Shown: positions 35,262-43,906 of the stretch, in pieces | Layout: each line of letters opens with the position of its first letter | Numbering within the stretch: position 1 is the stretch's first letter | Assembly: GCA_964415675.1 (NCBI GenBank) | Contig: CAYQBG010000002.1 | Coordinates: 186,001-250,000 of the forward strand | Reading direction: 5' to 3' | Source: UBA5336 sp964415675 | GTDB lineage: Bacteria; Pseudomonadota; Alphaproteobacteria; Caulobacterales; Hyphomonadaceae | DNA: 64,000 bases | The notes under the pieces: model-generated | The model's input: only the letters and a program-made list of their open reading frames with translations | Told to the model about the DNA's origin: nothing | Database searches by the model: none | Position numbers and translations under genes: made by a program

Positions 35262-35289
35262 TTGACTTGTTCCGGAGTGGAAACATAAT
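35262..35289 (+). promoter_or_regulatory. Promoter of the imuA-imuB-dnaE2 operon
   Basis: TTGACT (35262-35267) and CATAAT (35284-35289) with a 16-base spacer make a good sigma-70 promoter. It is 13-48 bases upstream of the imuA start region. The -10 box overlaps the LexA-like site, as expected for an SOS promoter. Confidence 0.6.
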
Positions 35290-35295
35290 AGGAAC
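35281..35295 (+). promoter_or_regulatory. LexA-like box (AAAC-N7-GAAC)
   Basis: AAAC ATAATAG GAAC is the alphaproteobacterial LexA direct repeat GAAC-N7-GAAC (equal to GTTC-N7-GTTC on the other strand) with one mismatch. It covers the -10 box of the imuA promoter. The genes behind it are classical members of the LexA regulon, which supports the call. Confidence 0.6.
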
Positions 35296-35309
35296 ATATG
35301 GGGAATATT

Positions 35310-36038
35310 ATGGATAAATCAGCGCTCAAACTGGTGGATTTTTCACGCAAGGCGCGTGTGAATGGCGCGCTCCCGGCTTTTCCATATGGGCTGGGCGCGT
35401 GCGGGGTCCATGAAATTGCGCCCCGTAGCCATGCTGACGGGCTGGCGGCGAGCGGTTTTGCCGTGGCGGGCGGACTTCGCCAGGCGGGCCCGGGGGCGAT
35501 TGTCTGGGTGGGCGGGCAGGCTGAGCGGCGTGAAACGGGCCGGCTTGCGGGTTTTGGACTCGCCAGATTCGGTATTGATCCGACCCGGCTTGTGGTCGTC
35601 CAGGCGCGCAAGTCTCGTAAGGCACTCTGGGCGGTGGAGGAGGCGATGGGATCGCCTGCGGTCGCTCTGGTCGTTGCGGAACTGCCTGCGGTTGATTTCA
35701 CCGCCAGCCGGCGCCTGGCCCTGGCAAGCGAGGCGCGCGGCATGCCGGTCATCCTGCTGCTGGGTTTTCGCTGCGAAGGGGCATCGGCGGCCGCAGCCCG
35801 ATGGCGGGTCTCGGCGCGATCGTCTGCGCCCAATCGCTGGGACCGGCGCGCGCCGGGCCATCCGCGCTGGCAGGCGGTTCTGGAGCGTTCGCGGGCGGTG
35901 CCGGGCATGTCTGGCCGTGCCTATGATCTGGAGTTCGACCATGAGGCGTTATCTCTGCATATGGTTTCCGGACTGGCCGCTGGAGCGTCTCGCCCGCCAG
36001 CGCCGGATAAGGACGAAACCTGGCGTGACACCGGATGA
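35310..36038 (+). CDS. imuA: ImuA, mutasome accessory protein
   Basis: A protein of 242 residues. The ATG at 35310 is preferred because GGGG lies 6 bases upstream; an ATG at 35298 would lie at or near the transcript start. It has the ImuA/SulA-RecA-like pattern: YGLGACGVHEIAP, then AIVWVGGQAERRETGRLAGFGLARFGIDP, KALWAVEEAM and SRRLALASEARGMPVILL. There is no proper Walker A loop. In Caulobacter ImuA works with ImuB and DnaE2 in damage-induced mutagenesis. The 3' end overlaps imuB by 98 bases. Confidence 0.88.
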   Translation: MDKSALKLVDFSRKARVNGALPAFPYGLGACGVHEIAPRSHADGLAASGFAVAGGLRQAGPGAIVWVGGQAERRETGRLAGFGLARFGIDPTRLVVVQARKSRKALWAVEEAMGSPAVALVVAELPAVDFTASRRLALASEARGMPVILLLGFRCEGASAAAARWRVSARSSAPNRWDRRAPGHPRWQAVLERSRAVPGMSGRAYDLEFDHEALSLHMVSGLAAGASRPPAPDKDETWRDTG

Positions 36039-37596
36039 GTCGGCTGGTCCCTTCGCCCTGGTCGAGACGGGGGCGCATGGCCTCTCCATTGCTGCGGCGA
36101 ACCGGGCTGCGCGCGCGGGCGGAATCGCGCCCGGCCTTGGTTTCAGCGATGCCATGGCCCGCCTGCCGAACCTTGCAAGCGAGGAGATCGACCGCGCGAG
36201 TGACCGGCTGGCACTCAAACGCCTGGCCGTCTGGATGGGCCGGTATTCACCCCTGGTGTCAGAACATGGCGCTGACGGCATTCTCCTGGAGACGACCGGC
36301 TGCGACCATCTTTTCGGCGGCGAGGCGGCCATGGCCGATGAGATTGCAGCCCGGCTGGACGGGTTTGGCCTGACGGCCCGGCTCGGACTGGCCGGCACGC
36401 CGGGTGCGGGTCATGCACTTGCCCATGCCGGACCGGCGAGCCCGGTTCTTCTGGCACCGGGAGATGAACATGACGGGCTGGCCGGCCTGCCCGTGTCGGC
36501 CCTGCGCCTGTCGGCGGCGACATTGCGGCTGTTGCGCCGGTTCGGTCTCAACCAGATTGGCCAGCTCTACGGGCTGGACCGCCGGGCGCTGGCGCGCCGT
36601 TTTGCCTCGCGCGAGGCGGCGGATGCGGTGGTGATGCGTCTCGACCAGGCGCTGGGCCTGCGGGCTGAACCGCTTGAGCCGCTGCGCCCCGCGCCCGAGC
36701 ATGTCGCGCGTCTGGCCTGCCCCGAGCCGCTCCTGCACATTGAGGGTATACGAGCCGGCCTCGACAGCCTGCTGGAGATGCTGTGCGCCGACCTGGCGGG
36801 CCATGGCTGCGCCGCGCGGGGCTTCCGGTTGGCGGCCTATCGCAGCGATGGCCGCGTCTCCTCGGTGCGTGTGCGCGCAGCCCGGCCGGTTCGAGCGCCG
36901 GCCCATATCGGTCGGCTGTTGAAGGAACGCCTTGACGAGATCGACCCCGGTTTCGGGATTGACCTGCTCCTGCTTGAGGCCCTTCACCCCGATGCGATGG
37001 AGGCTGGCGCGCCTGTCCTGTCGGGTGACCTGGCGGGTCATGTCATGGACATTGGCGAGATTTCAGCTCTTGCTGACCGTATTGTGGCCCGGCTCGGCTC
37101 GGGCACGGTGAAAGTGATTGTTCCTCAGGACAGTCACCTGCCCGAACGTCTTGAACGCCTTGAAGATTTTGACGGCCAGCTTCCCGAATGGCCCGCTGTG
37201 ACGCATGGTATGAGTGCGCGGCCGCTGCGGATATTCAGCCGGCCAGAGCCGGTGGAGGTGCTGGCAGAAGTGCCGGACGGACCGCCATTGCGTTTTGTCT
37301 GGCGCCGGATCGCGCGGCGTGTCGCGCGGGCAGATGGGCCAGAACGGATTGCGCCGGAATGGTGGCTGGAAGGTGAGACCTGCCTGCCCTCGCCCTTGCC
37401 GGTCCACGAAGTCAAGGCAGACAGTCCTGAGCGCGACGCATCGCGGAGCGCAGCGAGGCGGGCGGTCAAGCGAACAAGAGATTATTACCGGATCGAGGAT
37501 GAGGCGGGCCGGCGCTACTGGGTCTTCCGCGACGGGCTTTACGGCGATGGGCGGGGTGGGGCGCCGCAATGGTATGTGCATGGTGTGTTCGCATGA
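35941..37596 (+). CDS. imuB: ImuB, Y-family polymerase-like protein
   Basis: A protein of 551 residues from the ATG at 35941 (MRRYLCIWFPDWPLERLARQ). It has a Y-family fold with VSEHGADGILLETTGCDHLFGG and LGLAGTPGAGHALAHAG. The catalytic acidic residues of true polymerases are not at the expected places, as known for ImuB, which acts as a hub binding the beta clamp, ImuA and DnaE2. A C-terminal region ends with DYYRIEDEAGRRYWVFRDG. It overlaps imuA by 98 bases and dnaE2 by 4. Confidence 0.93.
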   Translation: MRRYLCIWFPDWPLERLARQRRIRTKPGVTPDESAGPFALVETGAHGLSIAAANRAARAGGIAPGLGFSDAMARLPNLASEEIDRASDRLALKRLAVWMGRYSPLVSEHGADGILLETTGCDHLFGGEAAMADEIAARLDGFGLTARLGLAGTPGAGHALAHAGPASPVLLAPGDEHDGLAGLPVSALRLSAATLRLLRRFGLNQIGQLYGLDRRALARRFASREAADAVVMRLDQALGLRAEPLEPLRPAPEHVARLACPEPLLHIEGIRAGLDSLLEMLCADLAGHGCAARGFRLAAYRSDGRVSSVRVRAARPVRAPAHIGRLLKERLDEIDPGFGIDLLLLEALHPDAMEAGAPVLSGDLAGHVMDIGEISALADRIVARLGSGTVKVIVPQDSHLPERLERLEDFDGQLPEWPAVTHGMSARPLRIFSRPEPVEVLAEVPDGPPLRFVWRRIARRVARADGPERIAPEWWLEGETCLPSPLPVHEVKADSPERDASRSAARRAVKRTRDYYRIEDEAGRRYWVFRDGLYGDGRGGAPQWYVHGVFA

Positions 37597-40500
37597 ACGA
37601 TTATGCCGAGCTTCAATGCATGACCAATTTCTCCTTCCTGCATGGCGCCAGCCATGCCGGGGAACTGGTTGCGCAGGCAAAACTCCTGGGGCTGTCAGCG
37701 CTCGGCGTGGCCGACCGTAACACGCTGGCGGGTGCGGTGCGTGCCCATGCGGCCGCGCGCGAGCATGGTCTCGACCTGCTTGTCGGGGCGCGTCTCGACC
37801 TTGCCGAGGGGCGCAGTTTCCTGTGCTATCCGATGCACCGGGCCGCCTATGGCCGGCTCTCGCAGCTTCTGTCAAAGGGCAAGCTCGCCGCACAGAAGGG
37901 CGCCTGCCATATCACGCTCGGCGATGTCATCACTCATGGTGATGGCCAGGTCTTCATCGCCCTGCCGCCCGCGCGCCCGGACCCGGCCTTCGAAGCGCTT
38001 CTGGTGCGCCTGTCTGGGCTGTGGGGTGATCGGTTATACCTTGCCGCGAGCTACCGTTTTGCCGGGCGCGACCGCGAGGGCCTGGCGCGGCTGGCCGAGC
38101 TTGGCGCGCGCACCGGCGTGCCCCTCGTGGCGACCAATGATGTGCTGTATCACGCCCCTGAACGGCGCCCGCTCCAGGATGTGCTCACCTGTATCCGCGA
38201 GCATTGCACGCTTGAGACGGCTGGCCAGCGCCTGCAGGCTAATGCCGAGCGGCACCTGAAAGCGCCTGCGGAGATGGCGCGCCTGTTTCGCGGCTTCGAG
38301 CCGGCGCTGGCGCGCACCGGAGAGATTGCCGCGCGTTGCCATTTCTCGCTTGATGAGCTGGCCTATGAATATCCAGATGAACCGGTCCCGCCCGGAAAGA
38401 CGGCGCAGGATCATCTGGAAGACCTGACCTGGGCGGGCGCGGACTGGCGTTATCCCGGCGGTGTGCCCGCGCGGGTCCGGCGTACGCTGCGCAAGGAACT
38501 CAGCCTCATCGCGGAACTTCAGTATGCGCCTTATTTCCTGACGGTCCATGATATTGTGGCCTGGGCGCGCGGGCAGGCCATTCTGTGCCAGGGGCGCGGC
38601 TCGGCGGCCAATTCGGCGGTGTGTTTCTGCCTTGGCATCACCAGTGTCGATCCGGACACGAGCAGCCTGCTGTTCGAGCGCTTCCTGTCGAAGGAACGGC
38701 GCGAGCCGCCCGATATCGATGTCGATTTCGAGCATGAACGCCGCGAGGAAGTGATCCAGTATATCTATCGCCGCTATGGGCGCGCGCGGGCCGCGCTGAC
38801 AGCGACGGTGATCTCCTATCGCCCCCGTTCCGCAGTGCGCGATGTTTGCAAGGCCCTGGGTCTTTCGCAGGATGTGGCGAGCGCGCTGGCGGGAACGGTC
38901 TGGGGCAGCTGGGGGCGCGAGATCCGGCTTGAGCAGTTGCGTGCGGCGGGCCTTGACCCGGACAGCCTGGTGATCCGGCGGGCCGTGGCGCTGATCCGTC
39001 AGCTGATCGGTTTCCCGCGCCATCTTTCCCAGCATGTCGGCGGCTTTGTGCTCACCCGAGGGCTGCTGACGCAAACCGTGCCCATCGGCAATGCCGCGAT
39101 GGATGAGCGCACCTTCATCGAATGGGACAAGGACGATATAGAGACGCTTGGGATCATGAAGGTGGATGTGCTTGCGCTCGGCATGCTGACCTGTATCCGC
39201 AAGGCGTTCGACATGCTCGCGCTCTACAAGGGTCTGGAGCATGATCTTGCCAGTATCCCGCAAGACGATGCCGCGACCTACGATATGCTTTGCGAGGGCG
39301 ACAGTCTCGGTGTCTTCCAGGTCGAGAGCCGCGCACAGATGAACATGCTGCCGCGCCTTCGCCCGCGCGAATTCTACGACCTTGTCATCGAGGTGGCGAT
39401 CGTGCGCCCCGGTCCGATCCAGGGCGACATGGTGCATCCCTATCTGCGCCGCCGGCAGGGAAAGGAGAAAATCACCTACCCACGGCCCGCGCCGGAACAT
39501 GGCCATGCCAAGGAGCTGGAGAATATTCTCGGGCGTACACTTGGCGTACCATTGTTTCAGGAGCAGGCCATGCAGATTGCCATGGATGCGGCCAAATTCA
39601 CCCCGGATGAGGCCAATGGCCTGCGCCGGGCGATGGCGACCTTCCGAAAGGTGGGCACCATCCAGAATTACCAGGACAAGATGGTCGAGCGGATGATCGC
39701 ACGTGGTTATGAGCCGGATTTCGCCCGCCGCTGTTTCGACCAGATCAAGGGGTTCGGGGAATATGGCTTCCCGGAAAGCCATGCGGCGAGCTTTGCCCTG
39801 CTTGTCTATGTCTCCTCCTGGTTGAAATGCCACCACCCGGATGTGTTCTGCGCCGCGCTGCTCAATTCCCAGCCGATGGGTTTTTATGCTCCCGCCCAGA
39901 TTGTGCGCGATGCGCGCGAGCATGGGGTGGAGGTGCGCGGCGTAGATGTGAACCGGTCCGAATGGGACAATACGCTGGAGCCGGCGAGCGGGGAGGGGGC
40001 ATGTCTCGCGGTCCGTCTGGGGCTGCGCCAGGTCGATGGTCTGCGTGAGGATGAGGCGGAAAAGCTGCTGGCCGCACGCGGGCAGGGATATTATCGCCCG
40101 GACGAGTTGCGCCGGCGGGCCGGCCTCATGCGCCGTTCGGTCGAACTGCTTGCTGCCGCGGATGGCTTCCGCTCAATGGGACTGGACCGGCGCGGTGCGC
40201 TCTGGGCGGTGCGCGGCGAGGCGCCAGGCCCGGCCTTGCCTCTGTTCGCCGCTGCAGATGTCACCGATCAGGGCGGCGAGGCGCAGGCGAACCTGCCGGT
40301 CATGCCGATGAGCGAACATGTGCTACAGGATTACCAGACCACGCGCCTTTCGCTGAAGGATCATCCGCTCACTTTCCTGCGGGAGCGCTATGACGCAGCC
40401 CGGCTGAAGACGACCGCTGAGGCGGTCTCGCTGCCGAATGGCTGCGCGATGACGACCGCCGGTATTGTACTGGTCCGCCAGAAGCCGGGATCGGCGAACG

Positions 40501-40934
40501 GCGTCGTTTTCATCACGATCGAGGATGAGACCGGGATTGCCAATCTCGTCGTGTGGCCGCGCACGGTTGCGATCTATCGCGCCACCGTGATGGGCGCGCG
40601 TATCCTGGCGGTGGTGGGGCGCGTGCAGCGCGCCGACAATGTCACCCATATCGTCGCTGAACGGCTGATCGACCGCACTGGCGATCTTGATCTGCTGGGC
40701 GAGGCGGCAAAGGAAAGGACTCTGGAAGCGGGTCTCGCGCGCGCCGGTCATGTGCGAAGCTTGGTCCTTTCGCAGGGCCAAAAACGGTCAGGGCAGAGAG
40801 CGGGCTCTGACCGGAAGGACCCGTTATACGGAGTGCTTTCCCATGCAGACGAGGTCAAAAATCCAGTGGCAGACGATCCGCGCAGCCATCCCCGGAATGT
40901 GCGGATCATTCCCAAAAGCCGTGATTTCCACTGA
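37593..40934 (+). CDS. dnaE2: Error-prone DNA polymerase DnaE2
   Basis: A protein of 1113 residues from the ATG at 37593 (ATGA overlap with imuB). It has an N-terminal PHP domain (YAELQCMTNFSFLHGASHAGE), then the polymerase III alpha core. PDIDVDFEHERREEVIQYIY carries catalytic aspartates, with RGSAANSAVCFCLGIT and IMKVDVLALGMLT nearby. A C-terminal OB region and the typical HPRNVRIIPKSRDFH end follow. It is the translesion polymerase of the SOS mutasome. The stretch before the tail (about 1045-1095) looks longer than usual for the family. Confidence 0.96.
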   Translation: MNDYAELQCMTNFSFLHGASHAGELVAQAKLLGLSALGVADRNTLAGAVRAHAAAREHGLDLLVGARLDLAEGRSFLCYPMHRAAYGRLSQLLSKGKLAAQKGACHITLGDVITHGDGQVFIALPPARPDPAFEALLVRLSGLWGDRLYLAASYRFAGRDREGLARLAELGARTGVPLVATNDVLYHAPERRPLQDVLTCIREHCTLETAGQRLQANAERHLKAPAEMARLFRGFEPALARTGEIAARCHFSLDELAYEYPDEPVPPGKTAQDHLEDLTWAGADWRYPGGVPARVRRTLRKELSLIAELQYAPYFLTVHDIVAWARGQAILCQGRGSAANSAVCFCLGITSVDPDTSSLLFERFLSKERREPPDIDVDFEHERREEVIQYIYRRYGRARAALTATVISYRPRSAVRDVCKALGLSQDVASALAGTVWGSWGREIRLEQLRAAGLDPDSLVIRRAVALIRQLIGFPRHLSQHVGGFVLTRGLLTQTVPIGNAAMDERTFIEWDKDDIETLGIMKVDVLALGMLTCIRKAFDMLALYKGLEHDLASIPQDDAATYDMLCEGDSLGVFQVESRAQMNMLPRLRPREFYDLVIEVAIVRPGPIQGDMVHPYLRRRQGKEKITYPRPAPEHGHAKELENILGRTLGVPLFQEQAMQIAMDAAKFTPDEANGLRRAMATFRKVGTIQNYQDKMVERMIARGYEPDFARRCFDQIKGFGEYGFPESHAASFALLVYVSSWLKCHHPDVFCAALLNSQPMGFYAPAQIVRDAREHGVEVRGVDVNRSEWDNTLEPASGEGACLAVRLGLRQVDGLREDEAEKLLAARGQGYYRPDELRRRAGLMRRSVELLAAADGFRSMGLDRRGALWAVRGEAPGPALPLFAAADVTDQGGEAQANLPVMPMSEHVLQDYQTTRLSLKDHPLTFLRERYDAARLKTTAEAVSLPNGCAMTTAGIVLVRQKPGSANGVVFITIEDETGIANLVVWPRTVAIYRATVMGARILAVVGRVQRADNVTHIVAERLIDRTGDLDLLGEAAKERTLEAGLARAGHVRSLVLSQGQKRSGQRAGSDRKDPLYGVLSHADEVKNPVADDPRSHPRNVRIIPKSRDFH

Positions 40935-40976
40935 TTTTCGCGAAGAGCCATTTCAGAGGCCCTAACCGGAAGCCAC

Positions 40977-40988
40977 GATTCGTTAACC
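40977..40988 (+). promoter_or_regulatory. GANTC site and CtrA-like half site upstream of flhF-like gene
   Basis: GATTC (40977-40981) is a CcrM methylation sequence, and TTAACC (40983-40988) is a CtrA half-site. They lie about 90 bases before the flhF-like start. Flagellar genes are commonly CtrA targets in these bacteria. Short motifs like these can occur by chance. Confidence 0.35.
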
Positions 40989-41075
40989 AATGACCTGATA
41001 ATCACACCACAAGTTTCCGGACACAAAGGGCGGTGCCGGAGAGGCCGAAATGAAAACCAAAAAGGGCAGTGCCCC

Positions 41076-42077
41076 ATGCGCATGAAAATGTTTGCCGCCG
41101 CGACGTTCGAGGATGCCAAGGCAATGATCTTCGCCGAGATGGGCGAGGATGCCGTCATCCTGTCTGAGCGCGAAGTCAATGGCGGCGTTGAGGTCCGCGC
41201 CGCAACTGACAAGATGGGCGGCGGCATGGTCCCGAACGAGCCGCTGTTCATGTCGCGTTTTGCCGATGCGCCGGTACCCCGCCATGCTGAAAACCCCCTG
41301 CGCTCGCGTGTCCGTGACGCGCTGATCTGGCATGGCGCACCTGCCTCTTTCGCGCGCCGGATCAGCGAAGCCGGCGTTCAGAAGACGCGGGTGAACGATC
41401 CGGTCGCGGCCATTGAGGCGGGCCTGTCCGAACTCATCGACTGCCGGCCGATCCCGGCAGTTCCCGACCGCGACATTATCCTTGTCGGCGCGCCAGGGCA
41501 CGGGCGCACGGCGACAGCGGCCAAGCTGACCCGCCGCGCCTCAATTGCGCGGGCCCAGATCATGCCGGTGGCTGCAGACCTTGATGCAACCGCCGGCGGC
41601 GAACAGCTGGCGGCCTATCTTGAGCGCGAAAGTCACCAGGTCCGCAAAGCATCAACGCCTGACCTGTTGTTCGAAATGATGCGCAAGCTGCGGGCCGATG
41701 GCCATCGCTGCGTGATTGACATGCCGGCTATTATTCCCGGCGATACTCGGGAAATGGCGCAGCTGACAGATCTTGTGGCCGCACTGGACGCTGAGCCAGT
41801 CCTGGTCATGTCGGCCGAGGGCCATCCCGATGACCAGGCCGATGCAGCCCGTGCCTTTGCACGGGCGGGCGTGGCGCGGGCGATTCTGACAAAGCTCGAC
41901 GTTGCGCGACGGCGAGGCGGCGCGATCGCCGCCCTGTCCAATGCAGGCATCGGGTTTTCGCACCTTGCGGCCACGCCGTTTATTGGCGGTGGCCTCGTTC
42001 CGGCGGGCGCCAGCCGTATGGCAGGGCTATTGCTGGAAGAATCGTCGGGGCAGATCGCCCTGAAAGGAGCAGCATAA
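41076..42077 (+). CDS. FlhF-like SRP-GTPase homologue with degenerate GTPase motifs
   Basis: A protein of 333 residues. The N-terminal MKMFAAATFEDAKAMIFAEMGEDAVILS is the FlhF B-domain pattern. The G domain is recognisable, but the P-loop reads GAPGHGRTATAAKL, with Arg for the usual Lys. The DTAGR motif is replaced by IDMPAIIPGDTREMAQL, and the usual DTYR-type motif by DLDATAGG. TKLD (ILTKLDVARRRGGAIAAL) is kept. FlhF places the polar flagellum together with a MinD-like partner, which is exactly the next gene. GTP binding or hydrolysis may be weak or lost. ATG overlaps and spacing couple it to that gene. Confidence 0.78.
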   Translation: MRMKMFAAATFEDAKAMIFAEMGEDAVILSEREVNGGVEVRAATDKMGGGMVPNEPLFMSRFADAPVPRHAENPLRSRVRDALIWHGAPASFARRISEAGVQKTRVNDPVAAIEAGLSELIDCRPIPAVPDRDIILVGAPGHGRTATAAKLTRRASIARAQIMPVAADLDATAGGEQLAAYLERESHQVRKASTPDLLFEMMRKLRADGHRCVIDMPAIIPGDTREMAQLTDLVAALDAEPVLVMSAEGHPDDQADAARAFARAGVARAILTKLDVARRRGGAIAALSNAGIGFSHLAATPFIGGGLVPAGASRMAGLLLEESSGQIALKGAA

Positions 42078-42916
42078 TGAGCTTCATGCTTCGAAAGTCG
42101 ATGGACCGTCGGTCCACGCCGTCGCCCCGCGTGGCGCCGGCCTCGATAATCGCGGTCGCTTCCGGAAAGGGGGGCGTCGGAAAGACCTTCATGGCGATCA
42201 CGCTGGCAAGCGCGTTCGCCCAGGCGGGCAAGAGGACATTGCTTGTTGACGGCGATCTCGGGCTCGCCAATGTCGATGTCCAGCTCGGTATCGCTCCCGA
42301 AACAGATCTTGCGGCCGTTATTGCCGGTTGGGTCGAGCTCGATGATGCGGTCACGCCCGTCGATGGAGGCGCGGGTCATGGCGGTTTCGATGTGCTCCCG
42401 GGTCGCTCTGGCTCTGGCGCGCTGGCCGAACTGCCGTCCGAAGAGGTCGCAAGGCTGGCGGCCGGCCTGTCGGCCCTGGCGCTGCAATATGACCAGGTCA
42501 TCCTCGATTTGGGCGCCGGGATCGAGGCCAATTGCATGCGGCTCGCGCGTGCGGCCGACAAGGCATTGATGATCATCACCGACGAGCCTACCTCGATGAC
42601 CGATGCCTATGCCTTCATCAAGGTGCTGCGCGGCTACGCGCCTAATGTCGAGGCGACGATCGCGATCAATCAGGCCGACAACCGTGCCGGCGGACAGCGA
42701 ACTTATGAAGCCATCGCGCGTGCCTGCCAGACTTTTCTCGGTTTCCGCCCGCACCTTGCGGGCGTCATCATGAATGACCCGAAAGTCCGGGAGGCGATCC
42801 GTAGTCAGAAAACACTGATTTCGACGGATCCGCGGGCGCAATCTGTCCAGGATGCCATCGCTATTGCGCATGCGCTTATGGCTGAAGGGCCATCGGCGGC
42901 GGCAATGCAATACTGA
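42077..42916 (+). CDS. MinD/ParA-like ATPase, FleN/FlhG-like
   Basis: A protein of 279 residues. The deviant Walker A is ASGKGGVGKTFMAITLA (about 28-44), followed by LLVDGDLGLANVDVQLGI and VILDLGAGIEANCMRLARAADKALMIITDEPTSMTDAY, typical of FleN/FlhG. It controls flagellar number together with FlhF. An N-terminal 25-residue extension rich in Arg and Ser precedes the ATPase. Its start overlaps the flhF-like stop by one base. Confidence 0.88.
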   Translation: MSFMLRKSMDRRSTPSPRVAPASIIAVASGKGGVGKTFMAITLASAFAQAGKRTLLVDGDLGLANVDVQLGIAPETDLAAVIAGWVELDDAVTPVDGGAGHGGFDVLPGRSGSGALAELPSEEVARLAAGLSALALQYDQVILDLGAGIEANCMRLARAADKALMIITDEPTSMTDAYAFIKVLRGYAPNVEATIAINQADNRAGGQRTYEAIARACQTFLGFRPHLAGVIMNDPKVREAIRSQKTLISTDPRAQSVQDAIAIAHALMAEGPSAAAMQY

Positions 42917-42941
42917 GGGAAAGATTTACGCGGCCCGACAA

Positions 42942-43032
42942 GATTCCGTACACGTTAAGTCCGTGTTAGGATTAATTACATAGGGTCTTACATGGTTAAC
43001 GAATGCGGCTAGTGTGGTCGCTAGACTGATTC
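42942..43032 (+). promoter_or_regulatory. ctrA control region: two GANTC sites and a CtrA-like box
   Basis: GATTC occurs at 42942-42946 and 43028-43032. TTAAGTCCGTGTTAG (42955-42969) is TTAA-N7-TTAG, one base from the CtrA consensus TTAA-N7-TTAA. GGTTAAC further on (42994-43000) is a reverse half-site. In Caulobacter ctrA is controlled by CcrM methylation and by CtrA itself. The motif set here fits that pattern; function is inferred. Confidence 0.55.
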
Positions 43033-43044
43033 GGGAGCGAGAAC

Positions 43045-43749
43045 ATGCGGGTCCTTCTCATCGAGGATGATAGCGCGGTCGCACGCAGCATCGAACTGAT
43101 GCTCAAGGGTGCCGGGTTCAATATCTATACCACCGACCTGGGGGAAGAGGGCGTCGATCTGGGCAAGATCTATGAGTACGATATCATCGTCCTCGATCTC
43201 AGCCTGCCGGACATTTCCGGCTATGACGTCCTGAAGCAGCTTCGCATGGCCCGCGTGAATACGCCCGTCATGATCCTGTCGGGCAATCCCGACATTGAGG
43301 CGAAGGTCAAGACACTTGGCTTTGGCGCCGATGATTACCTGACAAAACCCTTCAACAAGGACGAGCTTGTTGCGCGCATCACGGCGATTGTGCGCCGCTC
43401 CAAGGGGCACGCTGAGAGTGTCATCCGGACAGGCGAGATTGTGGTGAACCTCGATGCCAAGACGGTGGAGGTCCATGGCGACCGCGTCCACCTGACGGGC
43501 AAGGAATACCAGATGTTCGAGCTGCTCTCGCTACGCAAGGGCACGACGCTGACCAAGGAAATGTTCCTCAACCATCTTTATGGCGGCATGGATGAGCCGG
43601 AACTGAAGATTATCGACGTTTTTATCTGCAAGCTGCGCAAGAAGCTTCAGAAGGCGGCCGGCGACCATTTCATCGAGACGGTCTGGGGACGCGGCTATGT
43701 GCTGCGCGATCCCAAACCGGCGAAGAACACCGAGGCGGCTGCGGCCTGA
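43045..43749 (+). CDS. ctrA: Cell-cycle response regulator CtrA
   Basis: A protein of 234 residues. An N-terminal receiver starts MRVLLIEDDSAVARSIELML, with the phospho-acceptor Asp (about 51) in YDIIVLDLSLPDISGYDVL and KPFNKDELVARI. It is joined to an OmpR-type winged helix (HLTGKEYQMFELLSLRKG, IDVFICKLRKKL, VWGRGYVLRDP). CtrA is the master regulator of the alphaproteobacterial cell cycle and flagellation. The C-terminal AAAA end resembles the Ala-Ala degradation signal. It is followed by a strong terminator. Confidence 0.97.
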   Translation: MRVLLIEDDSAVARSIELMLKGAGFNIYTTDLGEEGVDLGKIYEYDIIVLDLSLPDISGYDVLKQLRMARVNTPVMILSGNPDIEAKVKTLGFGADDYLTKPFNKDELVARITAIVRRSKGHAESVIRTGEIVVNLDAKTVEVHGDRVHLTGKEYQMFELLSLRKGTTLTKEMFLNHLYGGMDEPELKIIDVFICKLRKKLQKAAGDHFIETVWGRGYVLRDPKPAKNTEAAAA

Positions 43750-43786
43750 TTCCGGCTCGCCGAGGAAAATTGTCAAAGACGCAGAG

Positions 43787-43819
43787 ACGCCCGGTGTTTT
43801 GCCGGGCGTTTTGCTTTTT
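43787..43819 (+). terminator. Rho-independent terminator after ctrA
   Basis: ACGCCCGG (43787-43794) pairs with CCGGGCGT (43802-43809) across a 7-base loop, followed by TTTGCTTTTT. The hairpin starts about 40 bases after the ctrA stop. This is one of the clearest intrinsic terminators in the window. Confidence 0.85.
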
Positions 43820-43906
43820 CAGGCTGGTTCTGAGTGGTGACGATCGGATGACAGCGCTTGCAGTGGCCGCTAATGCTGGCGTCACTGAAGAGAAAGGGGC
43901 CGGAAA

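Noticed and set aside
33836..35908. Long minus-strand frame of 690 residues opposite the SDR, threonine aldolase and imuA genes
   Set aside because: Antisense to well-recognised genes, with Arg/Ser-rich composition typical of GC-rich shadow frames and no family motif.
38034..39923. Minus-strand frame of 629 residues opposite dnaE2
   Set aside because: Shadow of the conserved dnaE2 codons; His/Arg-rich with no family signature.
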